50,457 nt of DNA from Hydrogenimonas sp. (GCA_015490295.1 WFYC01000055.1:1-50457), one strand, 5' to 3'; counted from the first letter of the stretch, positions 16,393-26,844 are shown. Notes: generated from the sequence alone by a model not told the origin. A program made the numbers and translations.

Positions 16393-18212
16393 ATTCTGAC
16401 CTCACTTGTCTGCTCCTTGATGAGTTTGATAAATTCTTCCGCATCCAGCGTATACTGTTTGCGCTCTCTTCTGTCTCTAACCGCCACCTTGCGGTTTGAA
16501 ACCTCCTCGTCGCCGATGATGGCGATCATCGGCACCCTCTGCTTCTCCGCCGTACGCACACGTTTTGCCAGAGATTCGTTCCTGTCGTATATCTCGCAGT
16601 CTATATCGAACTCCGTCAGCTCACCGGCAAGCTCTTTCGCATAAGCGATATGATCTTCGGCGATCGGAACGAAGATAACCTGCGTCGGTGCTATAAATAT
16701 CGGAAATTCGCCGGCAAAGTGTTCGGTCAAGATCGCAATGAAGCGTTCGAAGCTGCCCAGAATGGCACGGTGGATCATTACCGGGCGCTTACGCTCGTTA
16801 TCTTCGTCCACATACTCCATTTCGAAGCGCTCTGGGAGATTGAAATCTACCTGTATCGTTCCGCATTGCCATTTCCGCTTGAGCGCATCGGTAATTTTTA
16901 TATCTATCTTGGGGCCGTAGAAGGCACCGCCCCCTTCGTCGATGCCGTATTCGAAACCGTTCTCATCGAGCGCCTCTTTCAGTGCCGCGGTAGCGTTATC
17001 CCAAATTTCGTCATCGCCTATCGCCTTTTCAGGCCTGGTCGAGATCTCCATCTCGTACTCGAACCCGAAGATCTTCATAACCCTGTCGACAAACTCCAGA
17101 ACATCGATCACTACCGGCTTTATCTGCTCCGGAGTACAGAATATATGCGCATCGTCCTGGGTGAACTCACGCACCCTCAAAAGTCCGTGCAGCACACCGC
17201 TCTGCTCATGCCGGTGAACCACGCCGTACTCGAAATATTTGAGCGGAAGCTCCCTGTAGCTGTGGATATCCTTCTTGTAGATGAGAATATGGCCTATGCA
17301 GTTCATCGGCTTGAGCCCGTACTCCTGGGAGTCGATCTCGGTCAGGTACATATTTTCGCCGTAACATGCGTAGTGGCCGCTTATGCGCCACATATCGGCC
17401 TTGAGTATTTCCGGGCCCCTTACGGGCTCATAGCCCCTGCGGCGGTGAGCTCTCCACAGAATCTGCTCTATCTTGCTTCTGAGGCGCGCACCTTTGGGCA
17501 TCCAGAACGGAAGTCCCGCTCCGGCCTCCTCATCGAACATGAAAAGGCCGAGCTCGGTTCCGATCTTACGGTGATCGCGCTTTTTGGCCTCCTCAATCAT
17601 ATGAAGATACTCTTTGAGCGTCTCTTTGTCGGCGAAGGCTATGCCGTATATGCGGGTGAGCATCTCTCTGCTCTCGTCTCCGCCCAGATATGCCCCGGCG
17701 ACACGGGTGAGCTTGAAGTTGCGCAGAAACTTTGTGTTGGGCACATGGGGACCACGGCAGAGATCTTCAAAGTCGCCTTGGCGGTAGATGCAGAGCCTCT
17801 CGTCTTCGATGCGCTTCATCACCTCCTGCTTCAGATCGTCGTCCGCAAACTTCTCGGCGGCCTCCTCTTTGGGTATGCAGTAGCGCTCTATGGGCTGCTT
17901 TTTGCCGGCGAGTTTCTGCATCCTCTTTTCGATCTTTTTCAGATCGCTGTCGCTTATCTTCTCGTTTACTCTGAAGTCGTAGTAGAAACCTTCGTCGACG
18001 ACGGGGCCTACGAAAAACTGTGCATCGGGGTATAACTGTTTGATAGCCTGTGCCATCAGGTGAGCCGTGGAGTGTCGTATCACTTCAAGGGCTTCGGGGG
18101 AGTTGTCGAAAAATATCGGTTCGCAGTCGTCGCAGCCTCTTTCGGCGGCGGTCTGGGTGTCTATAATCTGCCCATCTTCGGATCTGTAGGCAATGATCTC
18201 TTTTTCTTCCAA
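16389..18212 (-). CDS. thrS: Threonyl-tRNA synthetase
   Basis: A class II synthetase of 607 residues that charges tRNA-Thr. Visible are the editing-domain HSTAHLMAQ and GPHVP segments, the catalytic core with [14 protein letters not shown], the zinc ligands in [10 protein letters not shown], and the anticodon-binding C-terminal domain ([15 protein letters not shown]). It is shorter than the 642-residue E. coli enzyme because the N-terminal TGS domain is largely missing, as is usual in Campylobacterota. The start is TTG behind AAGGAATTGC. Downstream infC overlaps it by four bases. Confidence 0.97.
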   Translation of the reverse strand: MEEKEIIAYRSEDGQIIDTQTAAERGCDDCEPIFFDNSPEALEVIRHSTAHLMAQAIKQLYPDAQFFVGPVVDEGFYYDFRVNEKISDSDLKKIEKRMQKLAGKKQPIERYCIPKEEAAEKFADDDLKQEVMKRIEDERLCIYRQGDFEDLCRGPHVPNTKFLRNFKLTRVAGAYLGGDESREMLTRIYGIAFADKETLKEYLHMIEEAKKRDHRKIGTELGLFMFDEEAGAGLPFWMPKGARLRSKIEQILWRAHRRRGYEPVRGPEILKADMWRISGHYACYGENMYLTEIDSQEYGLKPMNCIGHILIYKKDIHSYRELPLKYFEYGVVHRHEQSGVLHGLLRVREFTQDDAHIFCTPEQIKPVVIDVLEFVDRVMKIFGFEYEMEISTRPEKAIGDDEIWDNATAALKEALDENGFEYGIDEGGGAFYGPKIDIKITDALKRKWQCGTIQVDFNLPERFEMEYVDEDNERKRPVMIHRAILGSFERFIAILTEHFAGEFPIFIAPTQVIFVPIAEDHIAYAKELAGELTEFDIDCEIYDRNESLAKRVRTAEKQRVPMIAIIGDEEVSNRKVAVRDRRERKQYTLDAEEFIKLIKEQTSEVRI

Positions 18213-18336
18213 GCAATTCCTTCGTTTTTTTTAAAAGTCGAAAGGCGAAAAGCACTTTTTCGAGACATTAAACCCCGCCGGTTCACGGGTAGGTTTTGCT
18301 TTTCGGTTTTCGATTTTTCGTTTCGGGAAAAAAGAA

Positions 18337-18412
18337 TGGTGGCCACGACAGGACTTGAACCTGTGACCACTACCATGTCAAGGTAGTGCTCTACCAACTG
18401 AGCTACGCGACC
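18337..18412 (-). tRNA. tRNA-Val (GAC), CCA encoded
   Basis: The minus strand gives GGTCGCG, a D-arm AGCTCAGTTGGTAGAGC, the anticodon arm CTACC-TTGACAT-GGTAG with anticodon GAC, a T-arm with GGTTCAAGTCC, and CGTGGCC-A-CCA. The acceptor stem closes with two G-U pairs. It lies between lspA and thrS in the same orientation, with TAATAT about 15 bases upstream. Confidence 0.96.
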
Positions 18413-18503
18413 ATCCGTTGCGGATATATTAGCAGAAAAAAAACTCTTTTTCCATAAAAAGGCGTTTCGAGCGGAGATTTTGTGCCGGAATTATACAAAA
18501 TCT

Positions 18504-18959
18504 TCATTGATTTTTTCTTAAATCCCTGCGGAAAAAGAGGTGTTCGATCAAAAGCCACCCTACGGCGAAATCTATCATCACGTCCGCAAAGTTGAATACC
18601 GCGAAATCGAATCCACAGTGCCAGTGTACATAATCGACCACTCCGGGCTGAGCGAAACGATCGTATATGTTTCCGGCGGCGGCACCGAACAAGATCCCGA
18701 GCGGAAAAGAGTGCGCTTTCAGGTATTTTCCGTGGATGATGTACCCCATGACGGCGGCCAGCAGGCCGATCTGTATCCACTTCAGATAGGGCCCCAGGAA
18801 CGAAAACATCGAGAAGGCCACGCCTTTGTTGAATACCAGGCTCAGCGAAATACAGCTGCTGTGCCAGTTCCAGCCGGCAAGAAATATCTGCTTTATGCTC
18901 TGATCAACTATATATATGCCCGCGGCAGCGAGCAGAAAAACGGTCCACTCTTTAACCAT
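18504..18959 (-). CDS. lspA: Lipoprotein signal peptidase (signal peptidase II)
   Basis: A 151-residue inner-membrane aspartic protease that cleaves the signal peptide of diacylglyceryl-modified prolipoproteins. Four hydrophobic segments are visible. Catalytic aspartates are D109 in GVVDYVHW and D126 in [16 protein letters not shown] and AAGNIYDRF are the other signature blocks. The start overlaps the end of glmM by eight bases, so the two are coupled. Confidence 0.96.
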   Translation of the reverse strand: MVKEWTVFLLAAAGIYIVDQSIKQIFLAGWNWHSSCISLSLVFNKGVAFSMFSFLGPYLKWIQIGLLAAVMGYIIHGKYLKAHSFPLGILFGAAAGNIYDRFAQPGVVDYVHWHCGFDFAVFNFADVMIDFAVGWLLIEHLFFRRDLRKNQ

Positions 18960-20292
18960 TTAGCGCTTTTTTAAAAAACCTCTCCATCTCCGCCATCCAC
19001 TTTTCTATCTTTTTGGAACTTTTACCCTCAAGCAGAATGCGCAGTTTGTTTTCGGTACCGCTGTAGCGTATAAGCGAACGCAGACCATCGGCCCTTATCT
19101 GCTCCTCTTTCTCTTTCAAACCCTCAATTGACTCGAGCGGCTTTTTTTCGGCAACACGCATATTGAACAACCGGTGCGGGTAGAGCTCAAACGGATTGAG
19201 TACTTCGCTCGCCTTTTTACCGCTTCTAAGGATCAGGGCCATCGTCTGAAGGGCCGTGACCAGACCATCACCCGTCTTTGCATATTCGCTGAAGATAACA
19301 TGTCCACTCTGCTCCCCGCCCAGAACGCAGCCGTTTTTCTGCATCTCCTCCAGGACATATTTGTCCCCTACGTTCGCTCTCACCAATCTTATGCCGTGGG
19401 CGGAGAGAAAATCTTCGAATCCCTGGTTACTCATAACCGTCGCTACGATGCAGTCGTTGACCAGTTTCTTTTCACTCTTCAGGTGCATTGCCAAAGCCCC
19501 AATAAGCTTGTCGCCGTCAACCAGCTCTCCCCTTTCGTCGACCACTACGAGCCTGTCGGCATCGCCGTCGAAAGCGAAGCCTATATCGGCACGGTACTCC
19601 TTGACTTTTTCGCTCAACGTCTCCGGATGTATGGCTCCGCAGTTGTCGTTGATGTTGTATCCGTTGGGACGGTTGTTTATGACGATCACGTCCGCACCGA
19701 GCTCTTCGAAAACCGTAGGCGCCACCTTGTAGGCCGCCCCGTTGGCGGTATCGAGCACGACTCGTACGTCGTTTAGCGTCAGATCCGTAGGGAAAGAGTT
19801 TTTAAGCTGTACGATATAGCGCCCGATCACATCGTCTATCCGCTTCGACGAGCCTATATCTCTGCCGGTCTTCTGTTCCGATATGAGAAGCTCCGTATTG
19901 AAATAGATCTTCTCTATCGCCGCCTCGTCCTTTTCCCCAAGTTTGTTTCCGCGGGCATCGAAAAACTTGATTCCGTTGTCCTCGAACGGGTTGTGGCTGG
20001 CACTTATCATGATTCCGGCATCACACCGCATGTTTTCCGTCAAAAAAGCGATCGCGGGCGTTGGCATAGGGCCTATCTGAATAACGTTGTAGCCGACTGC
20101 AGTCAGTCCGCTTACAAGGGCGTTCTCTATCATATAACCGCTTCTTCTGGTATCTTTGCCTACCAGGATCTTGTTTGTCTTGGCATGTTTCCTGAAGTAG
20201 ACACCTGCGGCCATCGCGAGCTTCATCGCCACAAAGGCATCGAGTTTTTTACCGGCCAGTCCTCTAACGCCGTCGGTACCGAAAAGCTTCAT
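18952..20292 (-). CDS. glmM: Phosphoglucosamine mutase
   Basis: A 446-residue alpha-D-phosphohexomutase that interconverts glucosamine-6-phosphate and glucosamine-1-phosphate for UDP-GlcNAc, the precursor of peptidoglycan, lipid A and probably the initiating sugar of surface glycans. It has the phosphoserine loop [12 protein letters not shown] with catalytic Ser at 99, the metal-binding DGDADR, the sugar-binding GGEQSGH, and the phosphate-binding [11 protein letters not shown]. The start [11 protein letters not shown] is typical. It heads the glmM-lspA pair. Confidence 0.97.
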   Translation of the reverse strand: MKLFGTDGVRGLAGKKLDAFVAMKLAMAAGVYFRKHAKTNKILVGKDTRRSGYMIENALVSGLTAVGYNVIQIGPMPTPAIAFLTENMRCDAGIMISASHNPFEDNGIKFFDARGNKLGEKDEAAIEKIYFNTELLISEQKTGRDIGSSKRIDDVIGRYIVQLKNSFPTDLTLNDVRVVLDTANGAAYKVAPTVFEELGADVIVINNRPNGYNINDNCGAIHPETLSEKVKEYRADIGFAFDGDADRLVVVDERGELVDGDKLIGALAMHLKSEKKLVNDCIVATVMSNQGFEDFLSAHGIRLVRANVGDKYVLEEMQKNGCVLGGEQSGHVIFSEYAKTGDGLVTALQTMALILRSGKKASEVLNPFELYPHRLFNMRVAEKKPLESIEGLKEKEEQIRADGLRSLIRYSGTENKLRILLEGKSSKKIEKWMAEMERFFKKALNG

Positions 20293-20386
20293 ATTCTCCC
20301 TTTGCGGAATCCTTACATTTAATTTAAATTTAATAAATTTTAAGCTATGATTCCCCAGAATTTTCTAATGACAAGGATTATACCAT

Positions 20387-20656
20387 ATGGCACATCATAA
20401 ATCAGCGATAAAACGCATTCGCCAGACAGCGAAGCGAACGGCACGCAACCGCTACTACAAAACACGTATCAAAAACATCGTCAAAGCGGTCGTTACCGCC
20501 GTTGAGAACGGAGACAAAGAGGCTGCGGCCAACGCGATGAAGATTGCCAACCGCGAGCTTCACAAATATGTCAGCAAAGGCATCCTGAAGAAAAATACGG
20601 CTGCACGAAAAGTTAGCCGCCTGCAGACGAAAGTCAACTCGCTCGGCGCCGCGTAA
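20387..20656 (+). CDS. rpsT: 30S ribosomal protein S20
   Basis: An 89-residue basic helical protein with the usual opening [22 protein letters not shown] and standard length. It binds 16S rRNA in the small subunit. The ribosome binding site is AAGGAT, and the AT-rich divergent interval with glmM (20293-20386) should hold its promoter. prfA follows after 32 bases, a common pairing in this phylum. Confidence 0.98.
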   Translation: MAHHKSAIKRIRQTAKRTARNRYYKTRIKNIVKAVVTAVENGDKEAAANAMKIANRELHKYVSKGILKKNTAARKVSRLQTKVNSLGAA

Positions 20657-20688
20657 CAGCGCGCCGGCCCCGGAGCGAACGCCCCCAT

Positions 20689-21759
20689 ATGCTAAAAGAG
20701 AAACTCCAGCCCTTCATCGACAGATACAACGAAATCAACGCACTTTTGAGCTCTCCCGAGATTACGGGTGATATAAAGAAGATGACCGCTCTCTCAAAAG
20801 AGCAGTCCGATCTCGAACCTCTTGTGGAAAAAGCCAGACTCTACATCGACACGGTGGATGCGATAGAGGAGAACCGCTCACTGCTTTCGGACCCGGAGCT
20901 CGGAGAGCTGGCAGCCGAAGAGCTCAAGGAGCTGGAGCCCAAACTGGAGAGGATGAACGAAGAGATAAAACTTCTGCTCCTTCCCAAAGATCCGAACGAC
21001 GACAAAAACATCTATCTCGAGATACGCGCCGGAACCGGCGGCGACGAAGCCGCACTATTTGTAGGCGATCTCTTCAAAACCTATGTCAGGTACGCCGAAA
21101 ACAAAGGGTGGAAGATCGTCATCGAGAGTTCGAGCGAAAGCGAAGCCGGCGGCTACAAGGAGATAGTGGCCCTGATAAAAGGCGACCGTGTCTACAGCCG
21201 TCTCAAGTACGAAGCTGGGACCCACCGCGTGCAGCGTGTTCCGGCAACCGAATCGCAGGGGCGTATCCACACTTCGGCCGTAACGGTGGCGATACTCCCG
21301 GAGGTCGAGGATGTAGATGTGCAGATCAACCCCAACGATCTCAAAGTCGACGTATATCGCTCCAGCGGATGCGGAGGGCAGTCGGTAAACACCACCGATT
21401 CCGCCGTGCGCATCACCCATATCCCTACGGGTATAGTGGTTGCGATGCAGGATGAGAAGTCGCAGCACAAAAACAGAGAAAAAGCCCTCAAGATTCTTAA
21501 AGCGAGAGTCTATGAAAAGCATCTGCAGGAGCAGCTGGCGGCATCGAGTGCCGACAGAAAAGCTCAGGTCGGTTCAGGCGACAGAAGCGAGCGAATCAGA
21601 ACCTACAACTACCCTCAAAACCGCATAACGGACCACAGGATCGGCCTTACTCTCTACAGGCTCAACGAGATTATGGAAGGCGGCCTTCTGGACGAAATCA
21701 TAGAGCCACTGATAGCACACTTTCAGGCTGAAGCTATCAAAGAGGCGGGGCTGCAGTAA
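20689..21759 (+). CDS. prfA: Peptide chain release factor 1
   Basis: A 356-residue class I release factor that reads UAA and UAG. The codon-recognition tripeptide PAT occurs in [12 protein letters not shown] and the peptidyl-tRNA hydrolysis motif GGQ in [14 protein letters not shown]. It follows rpsT in the same direction. It converges with the Bax-like gene, the two stops being 30 bases apart; I see no convincing terminator between them. Confidence 0.98.
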   Translation: MLKEKLQPFIDRYNEINALLSSPEITGDIKKMTALSKEQSDLEPLVEKARLYIDTVDAIEENRSLLSDPELGELAAEELKELEPKLERMNEEIKLLLLPKDPNDDKNIYLEIRAGTGGDEAALFVGDLFKTYVRYAENKGWKIVIESSSESEAGGYKEIVALIKGDRVYSRLKYEAGTHRVQRVPATESQGRIHTSAVTVAILPEVEDVDVQINPNDLKVDVYRSSGCGGQSVNTTDSAVRITHIPTGIVVAMQDEKSQHKNREKALKILKARVYEKHLQEQLAASSADRKAQVGSGDRSERIRTYNYPQNRITDHRIGLTLYRLNEIMEGGLLDEIIEPLIAHFQAEAIKEAGLQ

Positions 21760-21789
21760 GGATGCCCGGTGCATGAGCGCCGCAGCGGA

Positions 21790-22581
21790 TTAAAAGTTTA
21801 TCACCCGTTCGGTAATTTTTGTAGAGAGCATCGCCATCTCTCTTCCAGTATCGAGTTTTGGTGTGCCCCGAGGAAGATCGAACAGATTCCACTGATGTTT
21901 TTTGATCGTCCTTTTCACCATATGGGTATACCTCTCTCCCATCTGTGAATAGCGCTTAAGATAGACAGCCGCAACAAAACCTGTAAATGTAATACCCTCT
22001 TGCCTGGCGGCCGCTCTCGCTTCGCGAAACTCCTCGTATGCCCAGTGGCGGTTCAGGTTGCGCATATAGGAGGCGATGGACTCCTCCAAAGAGGAGAAGA
22101 TTCTAATCTTGTAGCGCTCTCCTTCGGGTCTGTTTTTTGGGACTATCCCTCTTTTTCCCCATGTCCACTCCCCAAAAAGGTTGTTAGCCTCTCTCGCAAA
22201 GCGGCTCTTTCCCCAGTTGCTCTCTATAGCCGCCTGCGCGAGCACAAGCGATACCGGAATGGTATCTATCCGTTTTAGATACTCTTTTTTGTCGTAAAGA
22301 GATTTGACACGGTACTTTTTCGCGATTTTGGCGAGCTTAGCCATCGCTTCCGGATTGGCTATGCCGTCTTCGGTGAAGTGTGAGAAAAAAGCCTTTACAA
22401 ACGCCCTCTCTCGGCGAATCTTCCGCTCCTCTTTCAGAATCAGAGGATAGAGAATTTTGACGAAACTCTCCTTCTGTTTATTGACATCTTTTATCTTGTA
22501 GTAATCAGCCGGAAAAGAGTTCAGAGTGTCAGCCAGTATAACGGCCGACATGAACACAATTCCTGTAACAAATCTAATCAA
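21790..22581 (-). CDS. Bax-like glucosaminidase domain protein
   Basis: A 263-residue protein with an N-terminal signal peptide (FVTGIVFMSAVILADTLNS) and a glucosaminidase domain resembling the E. coli Bax protein. The key segment is PVSLVLAQAAIESNWGKSRFAREANNLFGEW, where the Glu of IESNWG is the likely catalytic acid. It should act on periplasmic peptidoglycan, hydrolysing GlcNAc linkages. Its start overlaps the end of dapF by eight bases; the pairing of a peptidoglycan precursor gene with a peptidoglycan hydrolase is suggestive. Confidence 0.88.
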   Translation of the reverse strand: MIRFVTGIVFMSAVILADTLNSFPADYYKIKDVNKQKESFVKILYPLILKEERKIRRERAFVKAFFSHFTEDGIANPEAMAKLAKIAKKYRVKSLYDKKEYLKRIDTIPVSLVLAQAAIESNWGKSRFAREANNLFGEWTWGKRGIVPKNRPEGERYKIRIFSSLEESIASYMRNLNRHWAYEEFREARAAARQEGITFTGFVAAVYLKRYSQMGERYTHMVKRTIKKHQWNLFDLPRGTPKLDTGREMAMLSTKITERVINF

Positions 22582-23326
22582 ATCTTCTCTCCAGTACTGT
22601 ATCGAATATATGGCGGACTTCGCCTTTTAGTGTAACTGTTTCATCTTTTTTTGCAAGCTCCAGCCTTTCACCGCCGGTCGGCACGACGACCATGCTGTTT
22701 CCAACTTCTCCTTCGAGGTTGGCACGGTAGAATGCCGCCGCCATCCCCGTTCCGCATGCAAGGGTCTCGCCCTCTACGCCTCTTTCGTATGTGCGCACCC
22801 TCAACAGACCCTCGTCGACAGCCGCTATATTGACATTGGCATCAAATCTGTCGCGAAGCTCTTTCGCCTCTTTCAGATCGAAGCTGTCAACAGTGTCAAC
22901 CATCGCTACAAGGTGCGGGACACCGGTATCTACAAGCCACCACACTTTTCCACCGGCCTCTATCTGACGCTCTTTGAGAACCGGCGGGGTAAGCTCGCTT
23001 GTGACAATGTTTCCGTCAACATAAGCCTCTATGGCGCCTGCTCCTGTAAGAAACTGCATCTTATAGCCTGTAAGCCCCTCTTTGCAGGCATAGTGTGCCG
23101 CAGCCCTGCTGCCGTTGCCGCACATCGCCGCAACGCTGCCGTCGGCATTGTAAAATTGCCATTCAAAGTCGTAGTTCCCATGCGGCAGAAGAACAATCAG
23201 ACCGTCCGCACCGACACCCTCCTGCCTGTGACACAGCGCTTTCGCCAGCCCGGAGCGATCTTTTTTGACAAATGTGTGAAATATAACAAAATCGTTTCCG
23301 CTGGCTGAATATTTGGCTACTGTCAT
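22574..23326 (-). CDS. dapF: Diaminopimelate epimerase
   Basis: A 250-residue PLP-independent epimerase that converts LL- to meso-diaminopimelate for lysine and peptidoglycan. The two catalytic cysteines are in MCGNGSRAAAHY and LACGTGMAAA, one in each half of the pseudo-symmetric fold. The opening is SASGNDFVIFHTF. The enzyme is slightly shorter than the 270-280 residues common elsewhere, as in other Campylobacterota. It heads a minus-strand pair with the Bax-like gene. Confidence 0.97.
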   Translation of the reverse strand: MTVAKYSASGNDFVIFHTFVKKDRSGLAKALCHRQEGVGADGLIVLLPHGNYDFEWQFYNADGSVAAMCGNGSRAAAHYACKEGLTGYKMQFLTGAGAIEAYVDGNIVTSELTPPVLKERQIEAGGKVWWLVDTGVPHLVAMVDTVDSFDLKEAKELRDRFDANVNIAAVDEGLLRVRTYERGVEGETLACGTGMAAAFYRANLEGEVGNSMVVVPTGGERLELAKKDETVTLKGEVRHIFDTVLERRFD

Positions 23327-23443
23327 AATTGACCCCGTTCAATCATATTGTAAACTTTGTCCATATATTATTCATGGCAAAAAAACGGTGCAATTATAGC
23401 ATAGCTTAAAGCGCGCTTATATTAAGTGGAATTATTAGTTTGA

Positions 23444-24034
23444 TTACCTGTTTTCGGTAATCTCTTTGAAGATACGCTCACACTCGCGTTGAAGATGCTT
23501 AAGGTTGCCGCTGTTGTCTATAATATATGCAGCCCGTCTCTTTTTCTCCTCGATATCCATCTGTGCGTCGAGCCTCGCTTCGGCTTCGGCTTCACTCAAT
23601 CCTTCACGCTCTATCAGGCGCAGTTTCTGAGTCTCTCTCGGTGCATATACGACAATAACCTTCTCTATAGGATAGGCACCTGTCTCGAAAAAGAGAGGAA
23701 TATCGACAATATATGGGCCTCCGAGTCTATCCTGCTCTTCACTTTGGCGCACTATCTCTTCCCTGATTTTCGGATGCAGCAGCTCTTCGAGCCTTTTTCT
23801 GGCATCTCTGTCCGAGAAGACCAGTGCACCGAGCGCCTTTCTGTCGACCTTTCCGTCCACTACGTACCGGTCGCCGAAAATTTCGGCAATACGACCGGTC
23901 TCTGCCTGCAGAACCTCCCTTGCTATCGCGTCGGCATCGATCACCCTGAGTCCATAAAGACGCAGAAGATTACAGGCTGTAGATTTCCCGCTGGCTATCC
24001 CTCCGGTCAGCGCTACCGCGTGCTCAAATGCCAT
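23444..24034 (-). CDS. coaE: Dephospho-CoA kinase
   Basis: A 196-residue P-loop kinase that phosphorylates the 3' ribose hydroxyl of dephospho-CoA, the last step of coenzyme A synthesis. The Walker A motif is GGIASGKST at the N-terminus, followed by VIDADAIAREVL and PYIVDIPLFFETG. The gene starts 2 bases after the stop of speE. Confidence 0.96.
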   Translation of the reverse strand: MAFEHAVALTGGIASGKSTACNLLRLYGLRVIDADAIAREVLQAETGRIAEIFGDRYVVDGKVDRKALGALVFSDRDARKRLEELLHPKIREEIVRQSEEQDRLGGPYIVDIPLFFETGAYPIEKVIVVYAPRETQKLRLIEREGLSEAEAEARLDAQMDIEEKKRRAAYIIDNSGNLKHLQRECERIFKEITENR

Positions 24035-24036
24035 AA

Positions 24037-24852
24037 TCAGCGTTTGATATACTCTTTAAGATTCTCGAACGTAGATGTGGGCAGAGCAAACCGTGCGATA
24101 TGAAGGTCGCTGTTGTAGTATTCGAACCCGTCCGTCAAATCGGCACGCTGAAGATTTATGTCGGCCGTGGGGTGAAAAAACCTGCTCCCCATGGCGAGCC
24201 ACCTCTCGCCGCCGAGGCGAACCATCGACGTATAACAAAACGGCATAACTATCTTGTACTCTTCGCAGAGCGCCGAAAGCGTCGCTTTATGGCCCGCCAT
24301 ATCGAAAAGCTGGCTGGAAGCGTCGCTTACGACTACACCCTTTTCCGACAAAACGGCGGCTATCTTCGCAAAAAATGCGCTGTCGCCGAAATCTATATCT
24401 TCGAAACGGTTTATCAGCACTATATCGTAGCGGCCTTCATCCGCCGCAGCCAGAAATTCGCCCGGGTCCATAACACTCAGAGCGACACGGTCATCCTCCA
24501 GGGCTCCGGCATAGAGCCCCATGGCCGATGCCGCCTCCACCATATCCGCATCTCTCTCTACGATCTCTATCTCGACCCCTTTATGCTTCAGGAGCTCATA
24601 CGCCAAAGCACCGTCGCCGCCGTCTATCACCAGCACCCTTGCCGGCTCTTCGTGCGTGCACATCGCTGTGTGCGCCATGACCTCGTGACGCATAGCACTG
24701 TCGTGTTCGCAATAGAGCGTATTTTCGCCCCGGACAAGAATTTTGCCGAAATACCCGGAACCGTAAACCTTTGCGGCACCCTTTTCAAAAATTGTCTCTT
24801 TTACGCCGTATTCGCTCTTTGCGATATCTCCGGCTTCCTGTGTCAACCACAT
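24037..24852 (-). CDS. speE: Spermidine synthase-like aminopropyltransferase
   Basis: A 271-residue Rossmann-fold aminopropyltransferase of the SpeE family. VLVIDGGDGALAYELL is the nucleotide-binding signature, VEIEIVERDADMV the acidic loop, and DIVLINRFEDIDFG the position of the catalytic region, where the usual DxxDP is replaced by NRFED. Helicobacter and Campylobacter have a similarly divergent short SpeE. It makes spermidine or a related polyamine from decarboxylated S-adenosylmethionine in the cytoplasm. coaE follows directly. Confidence 0.88.
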   Translation of the reverse strand: MWLTQEAGDIAKSEYGVKETIFEKGAAKVYGSGYFGKILVRGENTLYCEHDSAMRHEVMAHTAMCTHEEPARVLVIDGGDGALAYELLKHKGVEIEIVERDADMVEAASAMGLYAGALEDDRVALSVMDPGEFLAAADEGRYDIVLINRFEDIDFGDSAFFAKIAAVLSEKGVVVSDASSQLFDMAGHKATLSALCEEYKIVMPFCYTSMVRLGGERWLAMGSRFFHPTADINLQRADLTDGFEYYNSDLHIARFALPTSTFENLKEYIKR

Positions 24853-24908
24853 ATAATGCTCCGAAATCTAATTTTGCAAGATTGTAGCAAAATCGCTTTA
24901 AAGGGGTT

Positions 24909-25205
24909 TTAACCAAAAACGCTTTTGCCGGCAAGAAAGGAAACGAATATGAGCAGCGTCATAACACCGAACCGGTTCATGTAACGGCGATTGTTTATGA
25001 ATATCGAAATAACCGTCCCGGCAAGCACAAAAAGAATCAATATTCCATATAGTATGAATATGAGCGCTATCTGCTCTTGCGGCAGCTCCATTCTGGGCCC
25101 TTCGAGCATAAATGTCTGCACCGCCGTCCATACTATCCATATAAAAAGTATTACCGAGAATGAAAACAACCAAAAAAGCACCTGAACTTTACCGCTTCGT
25201 TTCAC
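24909..25205 (-). CDS. Small membrane protein of unknown function
   Basis: 98 residues with three hydrophobic segments (about 8-30, 46-66 and 80-95) and a basic N-terminus. I do not recognise a family. The start is GTG at 25205 with a distant GAGGAT; the other overlapping minus frame of similar size has no membrane pattern and is probably not real. It sits upstream of speE with a 56-base gap and divergent from the thiamine-binding gene. Confidence 0.6.
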   Translation of the reverse strand: MKRSGKVQVLFWLFSFSVILFIWIVWTAVQTFMLEGPRMELPQEQIALIFILYGILILFVLAGTVISIFINNRRYMNRFGVMTLLIFVSFLAGKSVFG

Positions 25206-25268
25206 GATACAGTATATCCTCTATGAATCTTTTCATTATAATACTCCAAAAAGGGTAAGGAGTCGATT

Positions 25269-25574
25269 ATGAGCGCACTGGTTGAGTTCGCAATGTTTCC
25301 TACAGATAAAGGCGAGAGTGTCAGCGCCTATGTAAGCAGAATCATGAAGGCCTTTGACGAGAAAGGGGTTGAGTATCAGCTGACACCGATGGGTACCATT
25401 TTCGAGTGCGATACAGTCGAGGAGGCGACGAAGCTGATCGATCTCGCCTACTCGGTTCTGGAGCCCGACTGCAACCGCGTATACACCACGATAAAGATGG
25501 ATATCAGAAAAGGACGATCCGGTCGGATGAAGCAGAAGATCGAGTCGATTCAGAGACGGTTATCGGAAAGTTAA
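25269..25574 (+). CDS. MTH1187/YqgV family thiamine-binding protein
   Basis: A 101-residue ferredoxin-like protein of the MTH1187 family (former DUF77), recognised by EFAMFPTDKGESVSAYVSRIM, YQLTPMGTIFECDTVEEATKLI and RVYTTIKMDIRKG. Members bind thiamine or related ligands and form tetramers; the physiological role is not settled. A TATAAT-like box near 25233-25240 and the ribosome binding site AAGGAG precede the ATG. Confidence 0.88.
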   Translation: MSALVEFAMFPTDKGESVSAYVSRIMKAFDEKGVEYQLTPMGTIFECDTVEEATKLIDLAYSVLEPDCNRVYTTIKMDIRKGRSGRMKQKIESIQRRLSES

Positions 25575-25579
25575 TGTGA

Positions 25580-25585
25580 TATAAT
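25580..25585 (+). promoter_or_regulatory. -10 box upstream of the small membrane gene at 25617
   Basis: TATAAT at 25580-25585, just past the stop of the MTH1187 gene, flanked by GTGA and TCAC so that the whole forms a short palindrome. It could start a transcript covering the small membrane gene, purM and the YdcF-like gene. Confidence 0.45.
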
Positions 25586-25616
25586 TTCACAAACTTTTCA
25601 CGTGGAGGCGACAGAT

Positions 25617-25856
25617 ATGTGTGCTGAAAGAGTTCAACGTATATTGACGGCCATAATGCTGGGTATAGCGCTTATGTTCATGGCCCAGGGGGCAGCCGGC
25701 GATGCCCTCTCTTTGAAAATCGGAGTCGCCCTGCAGGCGTTTATCATCTTGATGATGCTCGTATGGGCTTTTACAAACTTCTGTCCATCACTATGGTTCT
25801 TCACCAAAGTTTTCGGACCGTGCGACTGGAATAAGGAAAAGAGCTCGAATGAGTAA
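25617..25856 (+). CDS. Small membrane protein (DUF2892/YgaP-like)
   Basis: 79 residues from the ATG at 25617, which follows GTGGAGG at good distance; an upstream in-frame codon would add only MEATD. Two hydrophobic segments (about 9-28 and 35-55) are followed by NFCPSLWFFTKVFGPCDW. The pattern VQRILTAIMLGIAL...NFCP is like the DUF2892 inner-membrane proteins, whose function is unknown. It overlaps the start of purM by eight bases. Confidence 0.75.
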   Translation: MCAERVQRILTAIMLGIALMFMAQGAAGDALSLKIGVALQAFIILMMLVWAFTNFCPSLWFFTKVFGPCDWNKEKSSNE

Positions 25857-26844
25857 TGTAAGCTACAAAGATGCCGGTGTCGACATTGACGCCGGAAACG
25901 CCTTCGTCGAGGCGATCAAACCGGCGGTAAAATCGACGTTCGACAAAAATGTGATCGGCGGCATCGGCTCTTTCGCCGGGGCATACGCACTGCCCGGGGG
26001 ATACAAAGAGCCTGTAATGCTGGCGGCCACAGACGGTGTGGGGACAAAACTGAAACTCGCCATAGAGAGCGGAAAGCTCGATACCGTCGGAATAGACCTG
26101 GTGGCGATGTGCGTAAACGACCTTATATGCAACTTCGCAACACCGCTCTTTTTTCTCGACTACTACGCTACGGGCAGACTCAAAGTCGAAGAGGCGAAAG
26201 CGGTAGTGGAGGGAATAGCCGAGGGGTGCCGCAGGAGCGAGTGCGCCCTTATAGGCGGTGAGACCGCCGAAATGCCCGGTATGTACAGCGAAAACGATTT
26301 CGATCTGGCAGGTTTTTCGGTTGGAATCGCCGAAAAGTCGGAGATGAACCGCCTTGAGCATGTTAAAGAGGGCGACATTCTCGTAGCGCTCCCAAGCAGC
26401 GGGGTGCACTCCAACGGCTTTTCACTCGTAAGAAAGCTACTCTTCGAGAAACTTGGAATGGAGTTCGACGACGAATTCGACGGCAGACCACTCATAGAGA
26501 CACTCCTTGAACCTACGAAAATATATGTAAAGACATTCAAGGCGCTGAAAGAGAAGATAAACGCACTTGCCCATATCACCGGCGGCGGCCTTGTGGAGAA
26601 CCTGCCGCGTATACTGCCGGAAAATCTGCACGCCGTGATCGACTCATCCAAAATAGAGAGCCTCCCCATCTTTGACCTGATCGGAAAACATGTAGCAAAA
26701 GAGGAGATGTTCAGAACCTTCAACATGGGGGTCGGGATGGTTCTGGTAGTAAGTCCCGAAAATGTAACCGATGTGCTCGAAAATAGTGACGGTTACGTCA
26801 TAGGCGAGCTGAAGCTCGGCGAAAAAGGTGTAACCCTCTTTTGA
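25849..26844 (+). CDS. purM: Phosphoribosylformylglycinamidine cyclo-ligase
   Basis: A 331-residue ATP-dependent enzyme that closes the imidazole ring to aminoimidazole ribonucleotide in purine synthesis. Visible signatures are YKDAGVDIDAGN at the start, GGIGSFAG, ATDGVGTKLKLA, IGGETAEMPGMY, SSGVHSNGFSLVR and AHITGGGLVENLPR. Length is normal. Its start lies within the end of the preceding small membrane gene, and its TGA overlaps the next start as TTGA. Confidence 0.97.
   Translation: MSNVSYKDAGVDIDAGNAFVEAIKPAVKSTFDKNVIGGIGSFAGAYALPGGYKEPVMLAATDGVGTKLKLAIESGKLDTVGIDLVAMCVNDLICNFATPLFFLDYYATGRLKVEEAKAVVEGIAEGCRRSECALIGGETAEMPGMYSENDFDLAGFSVGIAEKSEMNRLEHVKEGDILVALPSSGVHSNGFSLVRKLLFEKLGMEFDDEFDGRPLIETLLEPTKIYVKTFKALKEKINALAHITGGGLVENLPRILPENLHAVIDSSKIESLPIFDLIGKHVAKEEMFRTFNMGVGMVLVVSPENVTDVLENSDGYVIGELKLGEKGVTLF

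Noticed and set aside
16650-18035. 461-codon open frame on the + strand opposite thrS
   Set aside because: ThrS is unmistakable on the minus strand, and the antisense frame has no family features or ribosome binding site.
25588-25603. Third parS-like sequence (TTTCACGTG followed by GAGG)
   Set aside because: Only about 10 of 16 bases match and the right half-site is lost; it overlaps a ribosome binding site.
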